A stretch of DNA of 64,000 nucleotides from an uncultured Cytophagales bacterium (lineage in GTDB: Bacteria > Bacteroidota > Bacteroidia > Cytophagales > Cyclobacteriaceae), in contig CAJXNP010000023.1 in NCBI GenBank assembly GCA_913057175.1, positions 1 through 64,000 on the forward strand, written 5' to 3'. Below the pieces are notes generated by a model, which saw nothing but the letters and a program-made list of their open reading frames with translations, searched no databases and was not told where the DNA came from. Shown in pieces: positions 24,277 to 33,930 of this stretch (its first letter is position 1; every line of letters begins with the position of its first letter). Both the position numbers and the translations under genes were made by a program.

Positions 24277-26214
24277 TTAGATAATGTGCCGTTTAAAAGC
24301 TTCCATCGCTTCGTATTCAGCGAAACCGAGCTTGTCATAAAGAATAGCCGTGTTTCTGTTTCTGTCCTCCGCACGTTGCCAGAATTCCCTTTTGTCAGGA
24401 CCAGGGAAAAGTGCTGAATCTTTTTGTGACTGGTGTTTGAAGACCGCACGACGTTTCTTCATTAGCTCATCCGGGCTGATCGGAACAGCCATATCTATTT
24501 CATCTATGCTCCATTCCTGCCAGGCACCTCTATACAGCCAAATATAGCAGTCCTTAAACCAATCATCATTTTTACATCTCTCTGCTGCTTTAAATACAGC
24601 TTCCAGACAAACCCTGTGGGTGCCATGAGGATCAGACAGGTCTCCTGCAGCGTAGATCTGATGAGGTTTGACCTTTCTCAATAAATCAACAGTTATCTGA
24701 ATATCATCCTCCCCAAGTGGCTTCTTCTTCACCGCTCCCGTTTCATAAAACGGCAAGTCCAAAAAGTGCGCATTTTCATCAGGAGTTCCAAAGAACCGGC
24801 ATCCTGCTTTGGCCTCACTCCGTCTGATTACCGACTTCAGGTTTTGAACAAGAGGAGTGTCAATGTCACCAGGTTTTTTCTTTTGAATATCACTGGATAC
24901 CTGGTTGAAAATTGTTTCGTATCCTTTTGCGCTGCCCGATTGAGTCTGGTCAAATTCCTTCATAAAATCCGCCAGTTGCAATACAAAGTCATCAAAAACT
25001 GCAATATTTCCTGAAGTCTGATATGCTACATGAACTTCATGACCTTGCTCAACCAATCGGTGAAAAGTCCCCCCCATTGATATCACATCATCATCTGGAT
25101 GAGGGCTAAACAAAACTACTCGTTTTTTCGCAGGGTTGGCTCTTTCAGGCCGGTGAGAATCATCGGCATTGGGTTTACCTCCCGGCCAGCCGGTAATGGT
25201 ATGTTGGAGTACATTAAAGATGTTAATATTAATGGTATAGGCGTGATCTTGCTGGGTGATCAGATCACTCATTCCATTATCATTATAATCCCTGTCTGTA
25301 AGTTTCAAAATGGGCTTTTCAAGCTTCAGGCTTAACCATGTCACAGCCTTTCTCACTAATTTTTCATCCCAGTCACATGGCTTGACTAACCAGGGTGTTT
25401 TTATTCTAACCAATTCAGCTCCTGCGGCTTCATCAATTATGATCGTTGTATCGGGATGATTTTGAAGATATGTTGCCGGAACTGTATCAGTAATTTCTCC
25501 CTCGATGGTTTTTTGGATTATTGGCGCTTTCCCCTCTCCCCACGCAAGAAGATAGATTTTCCTTGATTTCATGATCGTTCCGACACCCATGGTGATTGCT
25601 TTTCTGGGAACATTTTCTTCCCCGAAAAAGTCACTCGCTGCATCAACCCTGGTAAGATGATCAAGTGTAACCATTCTTGTAAGGGAATTCAATCCTGAAC
25701 CTGGTTCGTTAAAGCCAATGTGGCCGGTTCGTCCAATGCCAAGTAATTGAATATCAATCCCTCCATAACCAAGAATTTTCTTTTCATAGTTCGCACAAAA
25801 CTTTGCCACCTGATTTTGGTCCAACGTACCATCCGGAATGTTGATATTGTCCTTATCAATATCGATGTGGTCAAATAAATGCTCATTCATGAACCGGACA
25901 TAACTTTGTAGTGCATCCGCCTGCATGGGAAAATACTCATCCAGGTTGAAAGTAATGACATTCTTAAAACTCAGACCTTCTTCCTTGTGCATTCGAACCA
26001 GTTCTGAGTAAACTGAAGTTGGAGATGATCCGGTCGCCAGACCAAGCACACAGTGTTTTCCTTCCCTTTGTCTGGTCTTTATTAGTCCGGCTATTTCATT
26101 GGCCACAGAAATAGAAGCTTCTTTGGAATGCTCATAGATTTCAGTCTTAATCTTTTCAAACCTTGCTTCAGGGTTGTAGTCGACGATCTCTTGTAATTCA
26201 ATTTCGGTATTCAT
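24277..26214 (-). CDS. nagB: NagB-like glucosamine-6-phosphate deaminase fused to a PIG-L deacetylase domain
   Basis: 645 residues. Residues about 20-270 are a NagB/RpiA-type domain with GLATGSSPTSVY (phosphate loop), FNLDEYFPM (catalytic Asp) and GRTGHIGFNEPGSG (His/Glu). Residues about 365-630 are a PIG-L/LmbE domain with the zinc motif SPHPDDDVISMGGT. The deaminase converts glucosamine-6-P to fructose-6-P and ammonia; PIG-L domains remove acetyl groups from GlcNAc-type substrates, so the fusion could carry out deacetylation and deamination in one protein. Such fusions are common in Bacteroidota. The upstream acyltransferase gene (22-bp gap, same strand) fits amino-sugar use. Confidence 0.9.
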   Translation of the reverse strand: MNTEIELQEIVDYNPEARFEKIKTEIYEHSKEASISVANEIAGLIKTRQREGKHCVLGLATGSSPTSVYSELVRMHKEEGLSFKNVITFNLDEYFPMQADALQSYVRFMNEHLFDHIDIDKDNINIPDGTLDQNQVAKFCANYEKKILGYGGIDIQLLGIGRTGHIGFNEPGSGLNSLTRMVTLDHLTRVDAASDFFGEENVPRKAITMGVGTIMKSRKIYLLAWGEGKAPIIQKTIEGEITDTVPATYLQNHPDTTIIIDEAAGAELVRIKTPWLVKPCDWDEKLVRKAVTWLSLKLEKPILKLTDRDYNDNGMSDLITQQDHAYTININIFNVLQHTITGWPGGKPNADDSHRPERANPAKKRVVLFSPHPDDDVISMGGTFHRLVEQGHEVHVAYQTSGNIAVFDDFVLQLADFMKEFDQTQSGSAKGYETIFNQVSSDIQKKKPGDIDTPLVQNLKSVIRRSEAKAGCRFFGTPDENAHFLDLPFYETGAVKKKPLGEDDIQITVDLLRKVKPHQIYAAGDLSDPHGTHRVCLEAVFKAAERCKNDDWFKDCYIWLYRGAWQEWSIDEIDMAVPISPDELMKKRRAVFKHQSQKDSALFPGPDKREFWQRAEDRNRNTAILYDKLGFAEYEAMEAFKRHII

Positions 26215-26236
26215 GAATGTTGAAGTTTATATATCT

Positions 26237-27328
26237 TTAAACTTTAATGAAAATTTTCTTTTTATAAAGTATCAGGGCTGGTATGAAGCAAATAAGGCAA
26301 ATCAATATCGCCCAGATCAGAGAGACCAACCTTGGATCCATTCCGTAATCTGTCAATCCAGTGAAGTACATTACTCTGAGTGATCCAAGAAAGGACGGAA
26401 GCATTCCCGCCAACACATAAATCGTGATGGCGTTTGAACCATATATTATTCCAAACTTAGCAGTTTTTTTATATCCAAGCACATCAATAAACCAAATAAA
26501 TGCAGCCAGAGCCATTGTCCCCAACCCTGAGCTGTACAACACATAGGAACTGGTCCAAAGGTTTTTATTAATAGGAAAAAACCAACCCCAGAAAATGCCA
26601 AGAAGATAGGAGATAAACCCCAGAAAAAACATCCAGATAATTTTTTGGCTTATATCTTTTTGACTCAATATCAGGATCCCGATCAACATCCCTGTGATCC
26701 CGGTAACGATCGATGGAATGGTACTCAAAATCCCTTCCGGATCCCATGTTCCCTGCCACATTCTACCAGGGATCAGCTGACTATCCAGCCATGCAGCCAG
26801 ATTAGTTCCTGGTTCCAGATTTGCATGACCAATCCCAGGTACAGGTATCAATGTCATCATCAACCAATATGTGATAAGCAATATCCCTCCTATCCATGCT
26901 TGTTTTCTCCAATCGGTTTTCAAAAATATAAATGAACATGCCAGGTAGACAATCGCAATTCGTTGAAGAACACCGGGAATTCTTAGGTTGCCAAAATCAA
27001 ATTCGGGAAACAGGCTTAAAAAGATACCTAGTGCAAATATCTTGATGGATCTGATAACCGACTTCTTAAACAAGTCCTTTCGGGTGCTTCCTTTTTCAAG
27101 TCTTTTCGTGAAAGCCAATGCAATGGACACTCCTACGATGAATAAAAAAAAGGGGAAGACCAGGTCTGTGGGTGTTGCTCCATTCCAATTTGCATGTAAA
27201 AGTGGTTCATAAACATGCTGCCAGGAACCAGGTGTATTAACTATGATCATGGCAGCTATCGTGTAGCCACGAAAAGCATCCAGCGATATTAAACGACTGC
27301 CTTTTTTAATTGAAAGCTGATTCTCCAT
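26237..27328 (-). CDS. HGSNAT/NagX-like membrane acyltransferase (DUF5009)
   Basis: 363 residues with about ten membrane segments. LISLDAFRGYTIAAMI near the N-terminus and the TDLVFPFFLFIVGVSIALAF loop are typical of bacterial homologues of heparan-alpha-glucosaminide N-acetyltransferase, which move an acetyl group across the membrane onto an amino sugar. It is first in a transcription unit with the NagB-PIG-L gene. In Bacteroidota such genes occur in chitin/GlcNAc utilisation loci (NagX), where transport or modification of GlcNAc is suspected. The exact role is not settled. Confidence 0.82.
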   Translation of the reverse strand: MENQLSIKKGSRLISLDAFRGYTIAAMIIVNTPGSWQHVYEPLLHANWNGATPTDLVFPFFLFIVGVSIALAFTKRLEKGSTRKDLFKKSVIRSIKIFALGIFLSLFPEFDFGNLRIPGVLQRIAIVYLACSFIFLKTDWRKQAWIGGILLITYWLMMTLIPVPGIGHANLEPGTNLAAWLDSQLIPGRMWQGTWDPEGILSTIPSIVTGITGMLIGILILSQKDISQKIIWMFFLGFISYLLGIFWGWFFPINKNLWTSSYVLYSSGLGTMALAAFIWFIDVLGYKKTAKFGIIYGSNAITIYVLAGMLPSFLGSLRVMYFTGLTDYGMDPRLVSLIWAILICLICFIPALILYKKKIFIKV

Positions 27329-27702
27329 CTAAGCAATAGTCAAACCATTTTACACGAAAAATAAATGGTCTGTATTTTTTGTTTTTAACAAGAACAATTC
27401 ATCATGGTATTTCAATACGAAAATGGTTGTTGGGAAAAACAGATGATTGATAGCATAATTGAATGAGTAAAAATAGAAGATTATTCATTAAGATGAAAAT
27501 GAAACTTTGTAAAATATTGCGTTTTTGAGCCGTGTGTTCGCACACAGACATAGAATTAAATTTCTTTAAGTTGTAAAATGAGAATATTAAAACTCGAGAA
27601 AATAAGCGATATCAGACACATTATTTTTTTAAAACATATTGAAAAGGGAGAAACTTTTCAGATAATTTCTATTTTCGGTTCCTGAAGATTTCTGAGACAA
27701 AC
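27329..27702. other. Divergent intergenic region with a UUCG hairpin
   Basis: 374 bp between the divergent acyltransferase and CDF genes. The only notable feature is GTGTG-TTCG-CACAC at 27532-27545, a 5-bp stem with a stable UUCG tetraloop if transcribed. No gene seen. Confidence 0.4.
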
Positions 27703-28560
27703 ATGCACTCAAAGGAAAAATATTTAAAGCAACAAGGCTGGTTATCCGTCTTCATTAACCTGTTTCTTTTTGTCTTCAAATATTGGGCAGGTATCATGAG
27801 TAATTCCCTGGCATTGATAGCTGATGCCTGGCATACGCTCTCAGACTCTCTTAGTTCGATTATTGTTCTGATTACAGCCAAAATATCTGAAAAACCGGCT
27901 GACAAAGAGCATCCGTTTGGCCACGGAAGAGCAGACCTGATTGCGTCATTGATTATTGGCGTCATTCTGGGTGTAGTTGGATTTCATTTCTTTTGGGATG
28001 GGGTCCAGCATTTACTGGGAGGCAAAAAAGTAGAATATAAACAATCTGCGATCATCGTAACAGCTATATCCATCCTGGCAAAGGAAGGTCTGGCCCAGTA
28101 TGCCTTTTGGGCTAACAGGAAAACAGGCTTTCAAACCCTTTACGCAGATGGATGGCACCATCGAAGCGACGCAATTTCTTCGTTAGTAGTATTAGTTGGA
28201 ATTTTGTTTAGCAAATACATATGGTGGATCGATTCCGTATTGACGATTATTATTTCCATTCTCATCTTTCAGGCAACCTATGAAATCATGAAAAAAGCCA
28301 TTGATCCGTTAATGGGTGAAAGACCTAAAGAAAGCCTGATTATGGAAGTAAAAAACATTTGTTTTGACATTACGGGAAAGGATATTGTGCCTCATCACTT
28401 TCATGTTCATCACTACGGTGATCACACAGAGTTGACTTTTCACATCATGCTTGATGGAAAGATGAACATAACCGATGCTCATTTGATTTGCGAAAAAATA
28501 GAAGATGCGATCAGGGACAAATTCAGCTACGATGCGACCATTCATTATGATCCATTGTAG
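27703..28560 (+). CDS. Cation diffusion facilitator (CDF) transporter
   Basis: 285 residues with about six membrane segments and a C-terminal cytoplasmic metal-binding domain. DAWHTLSDSLSS (His/Asp of the transport site in TM2) and GHGRADLIASLIIGV mark TM2-TM3, and GWHHRSDAISS is the TM5 HxxxD site, so both halves of the tetrahedral Zn(II)-type site are present. The C-terminal fold has HFHVHHYGDHTELTFHI with several His. It exports zinc or a related divalent metal in exchange for protons. Monocistronic. Confidence 0.92.
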   Translation: MHSKEKYLKQQGWLSVFINLFLFVFKYWAGIMSNSLALIADAWHTLSDSLSSIIVLITAKISEKPADKEHPFGHGRADLIASLIIGVILGVVGFHFFWDGVQHLLGGKKVEYKQSAIIVTAISILAKEGLAQYAFWANRKTGFQTLYADGWHHRSDAISSLVVLVGILFSKYIWWIDSVLTIIISILIFQATYEIMKKAIDPLMGERPKESLIMEVKNICFDITGKDIVPHHFHVHHYGDHTELTFHIMLDGKMNITDAHLICEKIEDAIRDKFSYDATIHYDPL

Positions 28561-28858
28561 GTACAAATGTGATTGAGCTACTGAGTATTTGGTTATTGAG
28601 TGAATGGGTTGCGGGTTACCAGTCGCGGGTTGTCGTTTGACCATCCCTACCGAATACCTTGGGGAGGTTTCCGGTAAATTTATTAATACTATTCTATTCA
28701 TCTTACCAACTACCAAATGTTACTGCACAATCCAGTGGTGGGATGAAGATTTCTATTACTGATTATTGCCATTAAAATCCAAAATCCTCAATCCAAAACC
28801 ACAACTCGAATTCCGAAACCTGAATTCCGATTTCCGAAATACACACACCCCAATACCC
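28561..28858. repeat. Low-complexity intergenic tract
   Basis: The gap between convergent genes holds degenerate near-repeats: TGAGCTACTGAGTATTTGGTTATTGAG, then CCAAAATCCTCAATCCAAAACC and AATTCCGAAACCTGAATTCC. The first part resembles the unit of the tandem repeats at 34603. No coding potential. Confidence 0.45.
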
Positions 28859-28891
28859 AAAAAAAAACCGCCATCCAAAACTGAATGACGG
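28859..28891 (-). terminator. Intrinsic terminator of the DUF2911 gene
   Basis: On the minus strand CCGTCAT...ATGGCGG (7-bp stem, one G-U pair) is followed by a run of T residues, about 30 bases after the DUF2911 stop. Confidence 0.65.
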
Positions 28892-28919
28892 CCCTTAATT
28901 CTCGATATTTTTTCAAAAA

Positions 28920-29786
28920 CTACATCTTAGCTTTCCACTCTGCAATGGAATCTTCACTAAATTTTACATATTGGCCATTGCCAGCTTCTTTAGCTTTGGC
29001 CTTGCAGGTTTCTGCTGTAGCGATAGCATCTTTGTATTGTTTCAGATCTGCCTGAATGAGGGATTTTCTTCTATAAACCCAAAAAACATTCTGACCTTCA
29101 GCTTCATACTTTGCCACTGCTTCATTGATCATTTCCAGCGCTTTATTCAAATCTTTTCCGCTTTCATGATAATAGGTAGCTGCCTGAAACAGATCCCCGG
29201 GCTGAACAGTTAAGGCACGATCGATAGAAGCCATGATCTTTTCATCAATTTCAACCTCCAGCGGAACTTCAACAACTGTTTTGTCCCATGCAAGAATCAG
29301 ATCTGCAGAGTTAGGCCTTACATTGTTGATTGTAATAGCGAATGTTTCAATCGTTTCACCAACAGTTTTTGGCTTTACGTTAAATCGCAGGGCATCCTCA
29401 CCCTCACTGTAGTTACCGGTTCCTCCCTGGTTAACATTTTTGTTAAAAATAACTGTCCATTCACTTTCTCCCGGAATTGTGAACAATGCATATTCACCAG
29501 CGGGAAGGTCATTTCCAGCTAATTTTACATCATCTGAAAACTTAACTCTTGTTGCCATATTGGCTCCTGTTCGCCATAATTCACCATATGGCACCAAATC
29601 ACCGAAAATCTTACGATCTTTTACTCCTGGTCGTGAATAGGTAATGGTCACTTCCGTCAATCCAACCTTTTGACTAAAGGTAGCTGTTGGACTAGGTGCT
29701 GGCAATTCAATTTGCGCGGTAACATTCAACGAAAATGCAGTGGCTAATAATGCCAATGCAAAGACTTTGTAATAGATGTACTTCAT
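28920..29786 (-). CDS. DUF2911 periplasmic protein with TPR-like C-terminus
   Basis: 288 residues. Sec signal with cleavage near VTAQ. DUF2911 covers about 25-170: SQKVGLTEVTITYSRPGVKDRKIFG, YGELWRTGANMATRVKFS and LPAGEYALFTIPGE are its hallmarks. The C-terminal 110 residues are helical with a TPR-like pattern (AATYYHESGKDLNKALEMINEAV). DUF2911 proteins are widespread in Bacteroidota and their function is unknown. Monocistronic, own terminator. Confidence 0.85.
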   Translation of the reverse strand: MKYIYYKVFALALLATAFSLNVTAQIELPAPSPTATFSQKVGLTEVTITYSRPGVKDRKIFGDLVPYGELWRTGANMATRVKFSDDVKLAGNDLPAGEYALFTIPGESEWTVIFNKNVNQGGTGNYSEGEDALRFNVKPKTVGETIETFAITINNVRPNSADLILAWDKTVVEVPLEVEIDEKIMASIDRALTVQPGDLFQAATYYHESGKDLNKALEMINEAVAKYEAEGQNVFWVYRRKSLIQADLKQYKDAIATAETCKAKAKEAGNGQYVKFSEDSIAEWKAKM

Positions 29787-29931
29787 TTGTATAGTAATTT
29801 GTTTAGTTATCTTTTTAAATTCTGATCAGGACATTTTTTGAGTATCATGGGCCATGATCACGAATCACGGACTAAATTACTAATGTCCCTTTTGAAAACA
29901 TAAACATTTATATTGATTTGTAAATGTTTTG

Positions 29932-30531
29932 ATGAACGGCAATTCTATTTTGTCATCTATGATTTTAGAAAGAGATTTTTATACTCGTGAAGATGTTGTC
30001 ACGATTGCACAAGAATTACTCGGTAAGGTGCTCTTTTCAAATATTGATCAAAAAATTACGGCTGGTATTATTACAGAAGTAGAAGCTTACTGTGGCAGAA
30101 ATGACAAGGCTTGTCATGCTAATAACAACCTTCGCACAGCAAGGACTGAAATTATGTACCAGGAAGGCGGCAAAGCCTATGTCTATTTATGCTATGGCAT
30201 TCACCATCTTTTTAATGTGGTAACAAACCGCGAAGGCATGGCAGATGCAGTTCTCATCAGGGCTTTAAAGCCTTATGAGGGTGTTGATACCATGCTGAAA
30301 AGGAGAAAGATGAATAATAAAAACATTTCCGGAGGGCCCGGTACACTTACCCAGGCTATGGGAATCAAGACCTTGCACAATAAAACAGACCTGCTTGGAA
30401 ACAAGATCTGGATTCAGGACAAGGGAATAAAAGTGCCTGAAAATGCTATTCAGGTTTCTGAAAGAATTGGAGTCGATTATGCCGGCGAAGATGCTAAAAA
30501 GCCCTGGCGGTTTTTGATCAATGATGTCTGA
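29932..30531 (+). CDS. mpg: 3-methyladenine DNA glycosylase (AAG/MPG type)
   Basis: 199 residues from the ATG at 29932 (a later ATG at 29959, MILERDFY, is the more usual family start). AAG-fold hallmarks are ARELLGK-like AQELLGKVL, ITEVEAYCGRNDKACHA (catalytic Glu and substrate-pocket residues), TEIMYQEGGKAYVYLCYGIHHLFNVV and ISGGPGTLTQAMGI. It removes alkylated or deaminated purines (3-methyladenine, hypoxanthine) to start base excision repair. It has its own terminator overlapping the stop codon. Confidence 0.9.
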   Translation: MNGNSILSSMILERDFYTREDVVTIAQELLGKVLFSNIDQKITAGIITEVEAYCGRNDKACHANNNLRTARTEIMYQEGGKAYVYLCYGIHHLFNVVTNREGMADAVLIRALKPYEGVDTMLKRRKMNNKNISGGPGTLTQAMGIKTLHNKTDLLGNKIWIQDKGIKVPENAIQVSERIGVDYAGEDAKKPWRFLINDV

Positions 30532-30558
30532 CTATCCGAATTAAGACATTTTTTTTTA
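30524..30558 (+). terminator. Intrinsic terminator overlapping the mpg stop codon
   Basis: ATGTCT (30524-30529) pairs with AGACAT (30544-30549), followed by about ten T residues. The stem starts in the last codons of the glycosylase gene. Confidence 0.6.
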
Positions 30559-30590
30559 TTAACTTTTCGATTGGAATAACTAATCCATTA

Positions 30591-31430
30591 ATGAAAAATA
30601 TCCTTTGCCCGGTAGACTTTTCTGAAGTGTCCCTTAACGCCATTGAATTTGCCACGCGAATCGCCGAAGCCCATCACGGTAGCCTCATATTGATAAATGT
30701 ATTCACAGAAGAAGATTTCAACCAACTGCTCGAAACGGAACATATTAATAAAGAATACAATGAAAAACTTGAGATCGCCGAAAGAAGGTTGAAATCCATC
30801 ACAGATGAAATTAACCAGTCTGAGAAAAATAAAGGTTTACTTAGCTGTAAATATGCCATCGTCAGTGGGAAATTGTCCGAATCGATCCTCGAATATGTTG
30901 ATGAACACAAAATCGACCTGATCGTGATGGGAACAACAGGTATGGCAAGGTTGGAGGAAAAGTATATCGGTAGCCAGACCCTGAAGATCATTGAAAATAC
31001 GTCGTGCTCTGTATTGGTGGTGCCAGAGGGTCAATCCTTTCACAAAATCAAGAAAATTGTCTACGCCACTGACTATCAGGAGGAAGATAAAATTGCGATT
31101 CAGCAGGTCATTAGCCTGGCCACCGTATTGAACGCACATGTGGATTTGCTGCACGTTTCTCATTCTGAAAATGATTTCAGCCTGGCGGTCTATGAGGAAT
31201 TTGTGGAGGAAATGAAGAGCTTTACCAACTACAGTAAACTAAAATTTCATCGCAAAATATTCCCGAGTACAACAAAAGGATTAAAAGAATTCGTTCATGA
31301 ACATCACGCAGATCTGCTAATACTCCTTAGCAAAAAGCGCAACTTCTTTCAAAATCTCTTCCACCACAGTGTTACAAAAGATTTGTATGAGTTTTCAGAC
31401 TTTCCATTCCTGGTGGTGAAGAATAATTGA
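30591..31430 (+). CDS. Universal stress protein, two-domain
   Basis: 279 residues. The N-terminal Usp domain (1-145) is complete with ILCPVDFSEVSLNAIE and VMGTTGMARLEEKYIGSQTLKIIENTSC, the ATP-binding G-x2-G-x9-G-(S/T) pattern. The C-terminal domain (about 150-279) is degenerate: it retains KKIVYATDYQEED and ends LLSKKRNFFQNLFHHSVTK without the Gly motif, so only the first half likely binds nucleotide. Stands alone behind mpg. Confidence 0.85.
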   Translation: MKNILCPVDFSEVSLNAIEFATRIAEAHHGSLILINVFTEEDFNQLLETEHINKEYNEKLEIAERRLKSITDEINQSEKNKGLLSCKYAIVSGKLSESILEYVDEHKIDLIVMGTTGMARLEEKYIGSQTLKIIENTSCSVLVVPEGQSFHKIKKIVYATDYQEEDKIAIQQVISLATVLNAHVDLLHVSHSENDFSLAVYEEFVEEMKSFTNYSKLKFHRKIFPSTTKGLKEFVHEHHADLLILLSKKRNFFQNLFHHSVTKDLYEFSDFPFLVVKNN

Positions 31431-31499
31431 GTCCATTAATTATTGCATAGGTTGAATTAAGTATCGTTTCTACTGAAATACATTTTGTGTAATATCATC

Positions 31500-31524
31500 G
31501 CAGGGTCTCGTGCGAAGACCCTGC
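31500..31524. repeat. REP-like hairpin between convergent genes
   Basis: GCAGGGTCT-CGTGCGA-AGACCCTGC is a perfect 9-bp stem with a 7-base loop, between the Usp and GH3 stops. No T-run follows, so it may be a palindromic repeat or a bidirectional end signal. A weaker stem GTCTTCA/TGAAGAC lies at 31559-31590. Confidence 0.5.
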
Positions 31525-31633
31525 TATCACAAAAGGGTATTCATCCCAAAAATTTTTTGTCTTCAATTATAAATCATAAAAAGTGAAGACAAATTCAGGT
31601 CTGACTAACGTCTGACCCGTAACAAAAGGCGTC

Positions 31634-33805
31634 CTACATCTCTACATCGCCACTCAATCGAATATCTCTCGAAGAGCTGCCGACCAATATTTCAAATTTA
31701 CCTGGTTCTAAAACCCATTCGGATTTGGTGTCATCATAATACCGGAAGGCTTCATTATTGAGAGTGATCTCTATAGTTTGAGTTTCTCCTGAATTCAAGA
31801 ATACCTTTTTAAAACCCTTTAATTCTTTTTCAGGGCGCTCCAATGAAGATTCAGTATCCTTTACATATACCTGAACAACTTCCCCTCCGGCAACATCACC
31901 GCTATTCGTTAACGATAAACTCACCTTCACATTCCCTTCACTTTTTTCAATCGAAATATCTGAATAATCAAAGGTGGTGTAGGACAATCCATGTCCAAAA
32001 GCAAATTCCGGCTCCACTTCATAGGTGTCAAAATACCGGTATCCCACAAATATTCCCTCATTATAATTCATGACCAGATCTTCGCCCGGATACTCTCCTA
32101 ATGTGTGGGCAGGACTATCCTCCAGTTTTTTAGGGAATGTCATAGGCAATTTCCCACTTGGATTCACATCACCGAAAATCACTTCTGCCAAAGCATTTCC
32201 ACCCTCCATACCGCCATACCATGCTTGAATAATGCCTTTTGCACTTCCTACCCATTCTGTCATATCGATCGGCGCTCCACCTACTAAAACCACTACGGTG
32301 TTTGGATTTGCAACCAAAACTGATTTGATCAGCTCATCTTGGCCAAATGGTAATTTCATACTGTGTTTATCAATACCTTCTGCGTCAAAAGCATTGTCAT
32401 TCCAGTCATCGGAATATCCATGAACCCATCCTATAATCAAAATGGAAATGTCTGCTTTTTTCGCATTGCTAACCGCTTCAGTGATTAGGGAGGTATTGAC
32501 GCCGCCGTCCTTTGTAATTTCATAACCCTGACTGAATTGTACGTCCACATTTTTAGCCAAAAAATTTGTTATCCCTTCGAGCGGAGTGACTTCATAGTAA
32601 GCTTTCACCTGCGAACTTCCGCCAGCGCCAGCATGTTTCCAGTCAGCATTAGCTCCAATAACTGCTATTTTTTTAGCATTGTTTTTATTTATAGGAAGAA
32701 GACCATCATTTTTGAGCAACACAATGGCCTCTTTTGCAACATTGTAAGCTGTCTGCTGATGTGTCTTTGTGTTGTAAGCTCCGGGCGTACGCTCACTAAA
32801 CTTGTTGATCTTATACATCACCCTGAGAATTCGCCTTACTTTTTCATCAATAACAGATTCTTCCACCACTCCATTCTCCACAAGCGTCACAACTGTGTCT
32901 CCCATGAAGAATTTGCCATACTCCGGATTGGGAAGCATGCCGAGATCAGTTCCCATTTCAATATCCAATCCATTCTTTACTGCCTTCAGGGTATTATCTA
33001 AAGCATTCCAGTCACTCATCACCAGCCCTTTAAAACCTAGCTCGCCTTTTAAAATATCTTTCAACAAAAACTCATTCTGATTGCAATATTCTCCCCGAAA
33101 TTTGTTGTAGGCTCCCATCACAGACAACACTTCTCCTTCCTGAACTGCTGCTTTGAACCCGGGTAGGTATATTTCCCTGAAAGCACGATCACTCATCTCA
33201 ATGTTAACCTGATTTCTTTCGAATTCCTGGTTGTTGGCAATGTAGTGTTTCGCGCAAGCTGCAATCCCCTGATCCTGAACACCTTTGACATAACCAACCA
33301 CCATTTTGGAATTCAGATAGGGGTCTTCAGTCATGTATTCGAAGTTCCGACCGTTTAAGGGAGTGCGAATGATATTAAGCCCCGGTCCAAGGATGATGTC
33401 CTTTCCGCGGAATTTGGCTTCACTTCCCAACACCTTTCCAAATTCATATCCCAAATCAGGATTCCAGGTGGCAGCAAGAGCTGTTCCTGTAGGTAAATAA
33501 GTACCGCTGTCCAGCACATCCTCATCCTTTGACCAATCCCTTCCGTGTTCATGTCTCACACCATGTGGCCCGTCTGACATAACTAATTCGGGTATGCCCA
33601 ATCGTTCTACACCGCCACTTGTGAATGATGAACTGCCGTGGATCATGTTGACCTTTTCCACAAGGGTCATCTCATTGATCAGGCTATCGATTTTAGCATT
33701 CACGATGTCGGAATCGGATAATTCTCTTTTTGTTTCCTGACAGCCAATCAATCCAAAAAAAAGAAAAACAAGTGCAAAAAAGTTTACTCTGAAATACGTC
33801 TTCAT
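31634..33805 (-). CDS. GH3 beta-glucosidase-type lipoprotein
   Basis: 723 residues. Lipoprotein signal ending FFGLIGC (Cys22). GH3 N-terminal barrel with nucleophile Asp265 in GLVMSDWNA and KHYIANNQEFERN, GH3 C-terminal domain (about 365-600), and a fibronectin-III-like C-terminal domain (about 640-715). Architecture and motifs match BglX-like exo-beta-glucosidases/xylosidases. Substrate among beta-linked gluco- or xylo-oligosaccharides is open. No neighbouring SusCD pair, so it is probably a stand-alone glycan-trimming enzyme at the cell surface or in the periplasm. Confidence 0.92.
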   Translation of the reverse strand: MKTYFRVNFFALVFLFFGLIGCQETKRELSDSDIVNAKIDSLINEMTLVEKVNMIHGSSSFTSGGVERLGIPELVMSDGPHGVRHEHGRDWSKDEDVLDSGTYLPTGTALAATWNPDLGYEFGKVLGSEAKFRGKDIILGPGLNIIRTPLNGRNFEYMTEDPYLNSKMVVGYVKGVQDQGIAACAKHYIANNQEFERNQVNIEMSDRAFREIYLPGFKAAVQEGEVLSVMGAYNKFRGEYCNQNEFLLKDILKGELGFKGLVMSDWNALDNTLKAVKNGLDIEMGTDLGMLPNPEYGKFFMGDTVVTLVENGVVEESVIDEKVRRILRVMYKINKFSERTPGAYNTKTHQQTAYNVAKEAIVLLKNDGLLPINKNNAKKIAVIGANADWKHAGAGGSSQVKAYYEVTPLEGITNFLAKNVDVQFSQGYEITKDGGVNTSLITEAVSNAKKADISILIIGWVHGYSDDWNDNAFDAEGIDKHSMKLPFGQDELIKSVLVANPNTVVVLVGGAPIDMTEWVGSAKGIIQAWYGGMEGGNALAEVIFGDVNPSGKLPMTFPKKLEDSPAHTLGEYPGEDLVMNYNEGIFVGYRYFDTYEVEPEFAFGHGLSYTTFDYSDISIEKSEGNVKVSLSLTNSGDVAGGEVVQVYVKDTESSLERPEKELKGFKKVFLNSGETQTIEITLNNEAFRYYDDTKSEWVLEPGKFEILVGSSSRDIRLSGDVEM

Positions 33806-33833
33806 GTGAATTGTTAATGTTTGTTAGATGGAG

Positions 33834-33841
33834 CAAATATA
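33834..33841 (-). promoter_or_regulatory. -7 element of the GH3 gene
   Basis: TATATTTG on the minus strand, 29 bases before the GH3 start codon, matches TAnnTTTG. The expected upstream TTG at 19-21 bp is not clear. Confidence 0.4.
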
Positions 33842-33930
33842 TCATTTAAATTCAAACAGAAGATCGCACAATACAGGCTGAATAAAATTACACAATCATC
33901 ATATTGACAGTAAAAGGAGTAATTCTCTTC

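Noticed and set aside
27532-27545. GTGTG-TTCG-CACAC as a CRP-like operator
   Set aside because: Too short and without the TGTGA-N6-TCACA spacing; reported only as a hairpin in the intergenic description.
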